From contig JAFOXS010000327.1 of assembly GCA_017391665.1 (NCBI GenBank), positions 1 to 11,859 on the forward strand: a stretch of 11,859 nt of DNA. Reading direction: 5' to 3'. Source of the DNA: Alistipes sp. GTDB taxonomy: Bacteria; Bacteroidota; Bacteroidia; Bacteroidales; Rikenellaceae. Below are positions 6,124 through 11,859 of the stretch, piece by piece. The notes beneath the pieces are model-generated. The model was not told where the DNA came from. It was given only the letters and a program-made list of their open reading frames with translations, and did no database searches. The position numbers and the translations under genes were made by a program. Position 1 is the first letter of the stretch. Each line of letters opens with the position of its first letter.

Positions 6124-6705
6124 ATGAAGCAGAGTTGGAAACCCGGAACAATGATATACCCCTTGCCGGCCGTGCTTGTAAGCTGTGGCGATGGCGATGA
6201 GCAGAATCTCTTCACTGTGGCGTGGACGGGTACTGTGTGTACCAACCCGCCGATGTGCTACATCTCGGTGCGACCCGAGCGCCACTCGTACGATATTATC
6301 AAGCGCACGGGCGAGTTTGTAATCAATCTCACTACAACCTCTTTGGCGCGCGCAACCGACTGGTGTGGAGTGCGTTCGGGCAGGGACTATGATAAGTTTG
6401 CAGAGATGGGCTTAACACCCATCCCATCGGCTGTGGTTGGGGCTCCCGCAGTGGAGGAGTCGCCCATATCCATCGAGTGCCGTGTGCGCCAGAGTATCCC
6501 CCTGGGTTCGCACGATATGTTTCTGGCCGATGTGGTGAATGTGCTCGTTGACGAGGAGTGGATAAACCCCGAGACGGGACGCCTTGAACTGGAGCGTGCC
6601 GAGCCCATAGTCTATTCGCACGGCGAGTACTTCTCGCTGGGTAAGATGTTGGGCCATTTCGGATGGTCGGTGCGCAAGAAACCCCGCAAAAGCAAAAAGC
6701 GTTAG
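6124..6705 (+). CDS. Flavin-reductase-like FMN-binding split-barrel protein
   Basis: This is a cytoplasmic protein of 193 residues, the normal size for single-domain flavin reductase family members. The fold signature covers almost the whole chain: an N-terminal strand with YPLPAVLVSCG, then QNLFTVAWTGTVCTNPPMCYISVRPERHSYDII, then EFVINLTTTSLA. A second half (SPISIECRV, HDMFLADVVNVLVDE) ends at HGEYFSLGKMLGHFGW, and the last residues are highly basic (RKKPRKSKKR). Such proteins bind FMN or FAD. Many reduce free flavin with NAD(P)H to supply a monooxygenase or other partner, while others have different flavin roles. No partner oxygenase is nearby, so the substrate is unknown. The ATG at 6124 is chosen because the promoter's -7 box lies over the earlier in-frame TTG. 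The gene appears to be transcribed alone. Confidence 0.88.
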   Translation: MKQSWKPGTMIYPLPAVLVSCGDGDEQNLFTVAWTGTVCTNPPMCYISVRPERHSYDIIKRTGEFVINLTTTSLARATDWCGVRSGRDYDKFAEMGLTPIPSAVVGAPAVEESPISIECRVRQSIPLGSHDMFLADVVNVLVDEEWINPETGRLELERAEPIVYSHGEYFSLGKMLGHFGWSVRKKPRKSKKR

Positions 6706-6744
6706 CGTATAGGCACTTTGATGTGCAGAATAGGAAGGCGAAAG

Positions 6745-6776
6745 TTTGTCGAGTAGGCAAATTTTTACTATATTTG
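6745..6776 (+). promoter_or_regulatory. Bacteroidota promoter of the polysaccharide export operon
   Basis: TTTG at 6745-6748 and TATATTTG at 6769-6776 are 20 bp apart and match the Bacteroidota consensus. Transcription would start near 6783, leaving a leader of about 100 bases before the ATG at 6886. That is much longer than the leaders of the other genes here. It drives the SLBB export gene and, from spacing, the Wzz, transferase and perhaps aminotransferase genes. Confidence 0.8.
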
Positions 6777-6804
6777 TGGCAATATATACCCTTAAGTGAC
6801 GTTT

Positions 6805-6824
6805 CTGAGGTGGCGACACCTCGG
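6805..6824 (+). promoter_or_regulatory. GNRA-capped hairpin in the leader of the export operon
   Basis: CTGAGGTG (6805-6812) and CACCTCGG (6817-6824) form an 8-bp stem with one G-U pair closed by a GCGA tetraloop, a particularly stable RNA loop type. It is about 20 bases into the predicted leader and has no T-run after it, so it is not a normal terminator. It may stabilise the mRNA or bind a protein; its function is unknown. Confidence 0.5.
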
Positions 6825-6848
6825 CAATGCGTGTGCTTATAGGTGGTA

Positions 6849-6856
6849 TATGTTTG
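6849..6856 (+). promoter_or_regulatory. Second possible -7 box upstream of the export operon
   Basis: TATGTTTG matches TAnnTTTG and lies 29 bases before the ATG at 6886, between the leader hairpin and the gene. No TTTG stands 19-20 bp upstream, so it would be a weaker promoter than that at 6745-6776 or a chance match. If used, it would make a transcript lacking the hairpin. Confidence 0.3.
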
Positions 6857-6885
6857 AATTATAGTAAATTATGTTAGTACACAAT

Positions 6886-9411
6886 ATGAAAAAAATCACA
6901 TTTCTTTTGTTTGCTCTTGTAGCGATGTGTTCAGCTGCTGTGGCGCAGAGCCAGCAGGAGTTGCTGGAGGCATATCGCAATGGTACACTCACGCAGGCGC
7001 AGATTGGCAAGGCACAGCAGAACAATGCCAATGTACGTCGCACACGTCAGGCTACTACTGCAACCACTACCGCTGCTCAGTCGCAGCAGACCGAGCCCGC
7101 AAGCCAGGGCGATTGGCAGAACGGATACTACATCAATGGCCGTTATGTGCCGGGTATTCAGTACACTTTGGGTACTGATGGTACTTTCCGTTTTAATACA
7201 AATGATCCGCGTTATAAGATTCTTACACGTGAATCACGCGATTTTGATCCTCGTCGCGGTAGGAGCGAGGTCGCAACAGAGCAGTCGCAGCGCGACTCGT
7301 TGCTTCGTCTGATGCCCGAGTTGCGAGATATGCTGGAAGAGAATCCAAAGGTTGCACGCATCTTTGGTCATGATATGTTCAACAACTCGCAGATGACCTT
7401 CGAGCCCAATCTCAATATCGCTACTCCTGATAATTACGTTTTGGGTGCAGGTGATGAGCTGATTGTTGATGTTTGGGGTAACTCGCAGATGACACACCAG
7501 ACGGTAGTTACACCCGATGGCCGTGTTGTGATTCCCGATGTGGGCCCCGTAGCTGTTGCTGGCCTTACAATTTCGGAGGCAAAGACCCGCGTACGTAATG
7601 CATTGGGTGCTATCTATGAGGGCCTGTATGACGGCTCGGTTAAGATGAGCCTGACGCTGAGCGGTATCCGTAGCATTCAGGTCAATGTTATGGGCGAGGT
7701 AGGTGTTGCCGGCACCTATACCCTTCCTTCACTCGCGACACTTTTCCATGCCCTCTATGTCGCTGGAGGTGTAAACGAGATCGGTACGTTAAGAAATATC
7801 AAACTCTACCGCGGAGGTAAACTCTTCTCTGAGGTGGATGTTTACGATTATATCCTCAATGGAAAGAGCGAGGGTGATATCGCTTTGCGCGATGGCGACC
7901 TTATCTCTGTCTCGGCCTATGGTAAGTTGGTAGAGGTGTCAGGTGAGGTTAAGCGCCCGATGTTCTATGAGTTGCGCGCAAGCGAGACGGTTGCCGACCT
8001 TATCGGTTATGCTGGCGAGTTTACCAGCGAGGCTAACCGAAATATGGTCAGTGTGACACGTCGTCAGGGTGGTCAGTACAAGTCGTTTACCATTGATGGT
8101 AAGGAGCTTGACAAGTTCGCTCTGGAGGATGGCGATGTTGTATCGGTTGCAGGTAGCATCAATCGCCACGAGAATCGTGTTGAGGTGATGGGTGCCGTAT
8201 ATCGCGAGGGTTATTACGCTATCGACGACAATGTGAAGACCGTAAAGCAGCTTATTGCTCGTGCCGATGGTCTGCGTGAGGATGCCTTTATGTCGCGTGC
8301 CGTATTATATCGCGAGAAGCCCGACTGGACAATGGAGGCCAAGGCTATCGACCTGGCTGGTTTGATGGCTGGTCGTGTGGCTGATATACAGCTGCGTGCT
8401 AACGACTTGCTCGTAGTAGCATCAGTGAAGGAGATGCAGCAGGACTATACGGTAACGGTTTTGGGTGCTGTGGCACATCCCGATACATACCCCTATGCCG
8501 AGAAGATGACAATCGAGGATCTGGTTGTAGCATCAGGAGGTCTGCTGGAGTCGGCTTCTACAGCTAATGTGACCGTAACACGACGTATCAAGGATCCCAA
8601 GAGCATGCAGATCAGCGAAACGCTGTTTGAGACTTTTACCGTAGATATCGACAACAATCTCTCTGTCAATGGATCCAATTTCGAGTTGCAGCCCTTTGAT
8701 CAGGTATATGTGCGTAACTCGCCCGTATATATCACTCAGAGTAGCGTAACGGTGCAGGGTGAGGTCGCTTTTGCCGGTAACTACCCTCTGGCACGTCGCA
8801 ATATGCGTCTTTCGGAGGTTATCGCAGCGGCAGGAGGTGCTAATCCGGGAGCATTTATCGAGGGTGCATATCTGTTGCGCCGTATGACAGCGGAGGAGCG
8901 TCAGCAGAGCGAGTCTCTGCAGGATATGATCGATAAGCAGTCAGGCTCAGAGCGCGATTCACTCAGTATGGCAGGTGTAGAGTTGCAGAATGTGTATACC
9001 GTGGGTATTGACCTTGCAGCAGCTCTGGAGCGTCCTGGCTCGGATGCCGATGTGGTGCTTCGCGATGGCGATCAGATCATGGTTCCCGAATACAACGGTA
9101 CGGTGCGTGTAATGGGTTCTGTTCTCTATCCTAACTCAGTTACCTATAAGGAGGGTAAGAACCTTAAGTATTACGTTAAGTCTGCTGGAGGCTTTGATAA
9201 CCGAGCAAGAAAGAATCGTGCATTCGTCATCTATATGAATGGTATGGTTGATTCAGGTATGTCGGCTAAGGTGCGTCCGGGTAGTATTGTAATCATCCCG
9301 AGCAAGATGGCCAAGGAGCCGATCAACTGGGCACAGGTAGTTCAGATGCTCTCGTCTACAGCTTCGATGGGTGCTGTGGTTATTTCGGCTATTAATCTCG
9401 CTACAAAATAG
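6886..9411 (+). CDS. Wza-like polysaccharide export protein with six SLBB-type repeats
   Basis: This 841-residue protein should form or line the outer-membrane/periplasmic exit path for an exopolysaccharide or capsule. The signal peptide is MKKITFLLFALVAMCSAAVA, ending AVA/Q. A Thr/Gln/Ala-rich low-complexity linker lies around 50-75. A polysaccharide export (Poly_export) domain spans about 175-260, with YVLGAGDELIVDVWG starting at residue 184 and VTPDGRVVIPDVGPV after it. Six SLBB-type units start near 266, 349, 432, 523, 621 and 740. Each opens with V-x-V-x-G-x-V and most have an A-[GS]-G-like turn and an [LR]-DGD-type strand. The classic E. coli Wza has ~380 residues and fewer SLBB units, so this is an expanded form, a size seen in other Bacteroidota. 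Wza is a lipoprotein; here the Cys in VAMC has a poor lipobox, so type I cleavage is more likely. The chain ends in a hydrophobic stretch (about 820-838). The in-frame ATG at 6871 would add five residues (MLVHN) and is less likely. Confidence 0.93.
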   Translation: MKKITFLLFALVAMCSAAVAQSQQELLEAYRNGTLTQAQIGKAQQNNANVRRTRQATTATTTAAQSQQTEPASQGDWQNGYYINGRYVPGIQYTLGTDGTFRFNTNDPRYKILTRESRDFDPRRGRSEVATEQSQRDSLLRLMPELRDMLEENPKVARIFGHDMFNNSQMTFEPNLNIATPDNYVLGAGDELIVDVWGNSQMTHQTVVTPDGRVVIPDVGPVAVAGLTISEAKTRVRNALGAIYEGLYDGSVKMSLTLSGIRSIQVNVMGEVGVAGTYTLPSLATLFHALYVAGGVNEIGTLRNIKLYRGGKLFSEVDVYDYILNGKSEGDIALRDGDLISVSAYGKLVEVSGEVKRPMFYELRASETVADLIGYAGEFTSEANRNMVSVTRRQGGQYKSFTIDGKELDKFALEDGDVVSVAGSINRHENRVEVMGAVYREGYYAIDDNVKTVKQLIARADGLREDAFMSRAVLYREKPDWTMEAKAIDLAGLMAGRVADIQLRANDLLVVASVKEMQQDYTVTVLGAVAHPDTYPYAEKMTIEDLVVASGGLLESASTANVTVTRRIKDPKSMQISETLFETFTVDIDNNLSVNGSNFELQPFDQVYVRNSPVYITQSSVTVQGEVAFAGNYPLARRNMRLSEVIAAAGGANPGAFIEGAYLLRRMTAEERQQSESLQDMIDKQSGSERDSLSMAGVELQNVYTVGIDLAAALERPGSDADVVLRDGDQIMVPEYNGTVRVMGSVLYPNSVTYKEGKNLKYYVKSAGGFDNRARKNRAFVIYMNGMVDSGMSAKVRPGSIVIIPSKMAKEPINWAQVVQMLSSTASMGAVVISAINLATK

Positions 9412-9413
9412 TT

Positions 9414-10586
9414 ATGGCTATGGATCAGATGCAAAATCAATATAATAATATCCCCGAGGAGCAGGAAATCGACCTCATTGAGTTGATCCAGCGCATGTGG
9501 GTTAATCGCTGGCTTATCGTAAAGGTTACGGCGGTATTTATGGTGCTGGGAGTGCTGGTGGCGCTCTTTAGTGCCAAGGTCTATACGGCATCGTGTGATG
9601 TAGTGCCTCAGACGTCAAAGTCGGGCCCATCGTCAAGTATGAGTTCGCTGGCTGCATTGGCGGGTATCAACCTCAATGCTGCTCAGAGTGCGGAGAGCCT
9701 ATCGCCTAATGTGTATGAGAATATCATGGGTAGTACAACATTCCGTAAGGAGTTGATGCAGACTATGATTGATTTTGAGGAGGTTGGTCATCCCGTCAGT
9801 TTTTTTGACTATTATACATCGGAGGAGTATAATAAGCCGAGTGTCTTCTCGTATATTAAGAAGTATACCATCGGTCTACCCTTTACCATCCTCAATGCTA
9901 TTCGTGGCGAGCAGCCCGAGCCCGATTATAGCGGCGTAGGCGACGATAGCAATGCTATCGAGACGATCTCAAAAGATGAGTATGATGCGATGACTATACT
10001 CGGAGAAAGTATAGCCCTCTCTCTTGACGAGAAAAAAGGCTATGTGACCATCACAGCCAATATGCCCGAGGCTGTAGCTGCGGCGCAATTGGCGCAGGCT
10101 ACACTAACTCTTCTGCAGAAGTATATCACCGAGTTTAAGATTGAGAAGGTGCAGTCGAACCTTGACTTTGTACAGGAGCGTTTTGATGAGGCTAAGCGTA
10201 ATTTCGAGGATGTGCAGGCTCGACGTGCAAAGTTGCGCGATGCCAACATGAATACATCTCGATACTCTGCTCGTACTGAGTTGGAGCGTCTGGATGCTGA
10301 GTACACATTGGCGCAGGGCGTATATACCTCACTTGCACAGCAGGTTGAGCAGGCGAAGATCAGTGTGAAGGAGACGGCTCCGATCTTGACCGTAATTAAG
10401 CCTGTAACAGTTCCCTATAAGAAGAGCAAGCCCCAGCGAGCAATGATACTCTTTGCATTTACGTTCCTCGGTGCAGTAGCAGGCATGGGTGGCGTATTGC
10501 TTATCCCCGCTGTTGCAGAGATCGTAGGCTCGGAGCCTATGAAGCGTATTGTGAAGGAACTCCCCGCAAAGAGTGATGTAGAGTAA
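9414..10586 (+). CDS. Wzz-type chain-length determinant (polysaccharide co-polymerase) without kinase domain
   Basis: This is an inner-membrane protein of 390 residues that sets polysaccharide chain length and links synthesis to the export channel. It starts two bases after the export gene stop. A cytosolic N-terminal segment rich in acidic residues (EEQEIDLIELI) leads to the first transmembrane helix (about 33-54). A large periplasmic domain follows, with a coiled-coil-like helical region (about 225-310). The Pro-rich motif PVTVPYKKSKP (330-340) comes just before the second helix (about 343-365), as in the Wzz family. The C terminus is short (about 25 residues) with no Walker A or B motif and no Tyr-rich tail, so no BY-kinase is fused. 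No separate kinase gene is in the window. A Gly/Asn/Ala-rich stretch (GPSSSMSSLAALAGINL) lies early in the periplasmic domain. Translational coupling with the upstream gene is likely. Confidence 0.93.
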   Translation: MAMDQMQNQYNNIPEEQEIDLIELIQRMWVNRWLIVKVTAVFMVLGVLVALFSAKVYTASCDVVPQTSKSGPSSSMSSLAALAGINLNAAQSAESLSPNVYENIMGSTTFRKELMQTMIDFEEVGHPVSFFDYYTSEEYNKPSVFSYIKKYTIGLPFTILNAIRGEQPEPDYSGVGDDSNAIETISKDEYDAMTILGESIALSLDEKKGYVTITANMPEAVAAAQLAQATLTLLQKYITEFKIEKVQSNLDFVQERFDEAKRNFEDVQARRAKLRDANMNTSRYSARTELERLDAEYTLAQGVYTSLAQQVEQAKISVKETAPILTVIKPVTVPYKKSKPQRAMILFAFTFLGAVAGMGGVLLIPAVAEIVGSEPMKRIVKELPAKSDVE

Positions 10587-10610
10587 AATCAATCCCTAAA
10601 ATAAACTACT

Positions 10611-11774
10611 ATGGCAGATGTTGTATATTCGGTAGTACTGCCGATATTAATTGCAGCGATTGTTGTATCTGCAGTTCACCCCAAACTGGTGAAGATCGCC
10701 AAACTGAAGAACATCGTCGATAACCCTAATGCCCGCAAACTAAACAAAATGCCCATTCCTGTGTTGGGTGGTGTGGGAGTATTCATCGGTCTGATGTTCA
10801 GCCTCAGTGTTGCTGGATACTATATCCCCGAGATGAGTATCCAGTTCGAGCTTATCATCGCTATGCTTATTATGCTCTATACGGGCGTAGGTGATGATAT
10901 TCTGAACCTCTCGCCGCGCCTGCGCTTTGGTTTGCAGATATTTACCGTCTGTCTGATGATGTTCCTGGGTGGTATCTATATCGACGATTTCCACGGTTTG
11001 TGGGGCATCTATAAGTTGCCTACGGTTGTTGCTATTGTGCTTACGCTGGTTTCGTGCGTGGGTATTATCAACTCCATCAACCTTATCGATGGCGTGGATG
11101 GTCTCTGCTCGGGCTATGGTATGTTTGCTTCGATTCTGTTTGCTACATGCTTCCAGCGTATGGGCGATGTGTCGTATGCTGTGCTTGCATACTCTGTCTT
11201 TGGTGCGCTCATTCCGTTTATGTTGCACAATATGTTTGGCCGCAGATATAAGATGTTTATGGGTGATGGCGGATCGCTGGTTCTTGGCTTTATCTGCTCG
11301 CTCTTCGTGATGCGTGTTATTCAGTCGGGATACGATGTGGTTACCGGTTCGACCATCAGCTTTACTCTTGCCGTTTTAGCTGTGCCGGTGTTTGACACCC
11401 TGCGTGTTATGACTGCCCGTATGTTGCAGCGTCGCTCACCTTTCAGTCCTGATAAGACTCACCTTCACCATATGTTTATCGCCTTGGGCTTTAGCCACGT
11501 CATCACGGCGTTGAATGTCATCGCTCTCAATGGCCTGGTAGTTGTCGCTTGGCATATGTGCAATGTCTTTGACTGCACGCCTGAGGTGCAACTCTATGTT
11601 ACTATTGCGTCGGGTTTGCTGGCCACTACGGGCTTGTACTATGGTGTTGAATGGATTCGCAGTCATCGTCCTGCAACCTATGCTTCGATGCAGGTCTTTG
11701 TTGCAAAATATCTTATTCACCGTACGGGTATCCTGCTCAAGATTCAGCAGTTGCTTGACGGCGAGAAAAATTAG
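10611..11774 (+). CDS. Polyprenyl-phosphate HexNAc-1-phosphate transferase (WecA/TagO/MraY family)
   Basis: This is a multi-span membrane enzyme of 387 residues that transfers a sugar-1-phosphate from a UDP-sugar to undecaprenyl phosphate, the first step of a lipid-linked glycan. Family motifs appear in order: the substrate loop VDNPNARKLNKMPIPVLGG (36-54); GVGDD with Asp95 and Asp96, the conserved DD pair; NSINLIDGVDGL with Asn154, Asn157, Asp160 and Asp163; MGDGGS with Asp219; and the HLHHMF His motif (His284, His286, His287). The remainder is about ten hydrophobic helices, then a basic C-terminal tail. UDP-GlcNAc is the likely donor by analogy with WecA and TagO, but GalNAc or another sugar is possible. 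MraY is less likely given the HLHH motif and the polysaccharide context. The gene lies 24 bases after Wzz and reads in the same operon. Confidence 0.92.
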   Translation: MADVVYSVVLPILIAAIVVSAVHPKLVKIAKLKNIVDNPNARKLNKMPIPVLGGVGVFIGLMFSLSVAGYYIPEMSIQFELIIAMLIMLYTGVGDDILNLSPRLRFGLQIFTVCLMMFLGGIYIDDFHGLWGIYKLPTVVAIVLTLVSCVGIINSINLIDGVDGLCSGYGMFASILFATCFQRMGDVSYAVLAYSVFGALIPFMLHNMFGRRYKMFMGDGGSLVLGFICSLFVMRVIQSGYDVVTGSTISFTLAVLAVPVFDTLRVMTARMLQRRSPFSPDKTHLHHMFIALGFSHVITALNVIALNGLVVVAWHMCNVFDCTPEVQLYVTIASGLLATTGLYYGVEWIRSHRPATYASMQVFVAKYLIHRTGILLKIQQLLDGEKN

Positions 11775-11788
11775 GTTAGAAAGAGAAT

Positions 11789-11859
11789 ATGCCTCATATT
11801 TCAGAACGTGCGATCCGCATGCCGGCATCGCCTATTAGAAAGTTGGTGCCCTTGGCCGA
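11789..11859 (+). CDS. Class I/II PLP-dependent aminotransferase (5' end, cut by window edge)
   Basis: The frame opens with ATG at 11789, 14 bases after the transferase stop, and stays open to the window end. Its 23 visible residues include MPHISERAIRMPASP then IRKLVPLA. From memory this N terminus is typical of the ~395-residue aspartate/aromatic-type aminotransferases of Bacteroidales, where a conserved MPASPIRKL block precedes the first substrate-binding loop. The catalytic Lys and PLP site lie beyond the window. It may be a housekeeping gene that happens to follow the polysaccharide cassette or an amino-sugar enzyme serving it; the fragment cannot tell these apart. Confidence 0.7.
   Translation, partial: MPHISERAIRMPASPIRKLVPLA

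Noticed and set aside
6712..6725. GCAC...GTGC hairpin after the flavin-reductase-like gene as its terminator
   Set aside because: A 4-bp stem without a following T-run is too weak; no convincing terminator was found in 6706-6744.
6871..6885. ATG at 6871 as the start of the SLBB export protein
   Set aside because: It only adds MLVHN before a standard Lys-Lys signal peptide beginning at 6886. Not excluded, but less likely.
10740..11228. 162-codon antisense frame opposite the HexNAc-1-phosphate transferase
   Set aside because: The composition is His/Asn/Thr-rich, as expected for the reverse of membrane-helix codons. The sense strand carries every MraY/WecA motif.
1..11859. Mobile elements, CRISPR arrays, phage genes, toxin-antitoxin or defence genes
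   Set aside because: I saw no transposase or integrase motifs, no regularly spaced direct repeats, and no defence-type domains. All large frames are assigned to ordinary families.

Overview
The window looks like a chromosomal segment from a member of the Bacteroidota, most likely order Bacteroidales. Genus is not resolved; an Alistipes-, Muribaculum- or Prevotella-like gut bacterium is an inference from codon style and protein character. Three transcription starts carry a textbook Bacteroidota promoter (TTTG, 19-20 bp, TAnnTTTG), and a fourth has the TAnnTTTG half. Shine-Dalgarno sequences are weak or absent. Proteins are rich in GAG, CCC and CGT codons. The content is typical of the group: an exported S41 protease, a secreted sialidase-fold protein, hexameric glutamate dehydrogenase and a multi-SLBB polysaccharide export protein.

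Layout. (1) 1-3114, plus strand: the tail of an unknown upstream gene, an S41 C-terminal processing protease, a 53-residue single-membrane-span protein in the 180-base gap after it, and a secreted purple-acid-phosphatase-like metallophosphoesterase. Tight spacing suggests one operon acting at the envelope. (2) 3115-3318: a non-coding stretch with a ~115-base imperfect inverted repeat followed by a bidirectional terminator between convergent genes. (3) 3319-4350, minus strand: a secreted sialidase-fold beta-propeller protein. (4) 4351-4606: a divergent regulatory region with a minus-strand -7 element, a strong plus-strand promoter and a 15-base dyad. (5) 4607-5962: NADP-type glutamate dehydrogenase (ammonia assimilation), closed by a Rho-independent terminator whose U-tract runs into the promoter of the next gene. 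(6) 6124-6705: flavin-reductase-like protein. (7) 6706-11859, plus strand: a promoter and structured leader, then a compact exopolysaccharide cassette of a Wza-like outer-membrane export protein with six SLBB-type repeats, a Wzz-type chain-length regulator without a kinase domain, and a WecA/MraY-type polyprenyl-phosphate HexNAc-1-phosphate transferase. It continues into the first codons of a class I/II PLP aminotransferase.

The polysaccharide genes make functional sense together: the transferase starts a lipid-linked glycan, Wzz sets its length, and the SLBB protein forms the exit path. The flippase, polymerase and other glycosyltransferases are not in the window. I saw no tRNA, rRNA, CRISPR array, phage or insertion sequence. 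Most of the window is ordinary Bacteroidales chromosome. The most unusual parts are the small membrane protein, the large inverted repeat, the terminator/promoter overlap, and the structured leader with two -7 boxes ahead of the export operon. I found no convincing evidence of a wholly new system.
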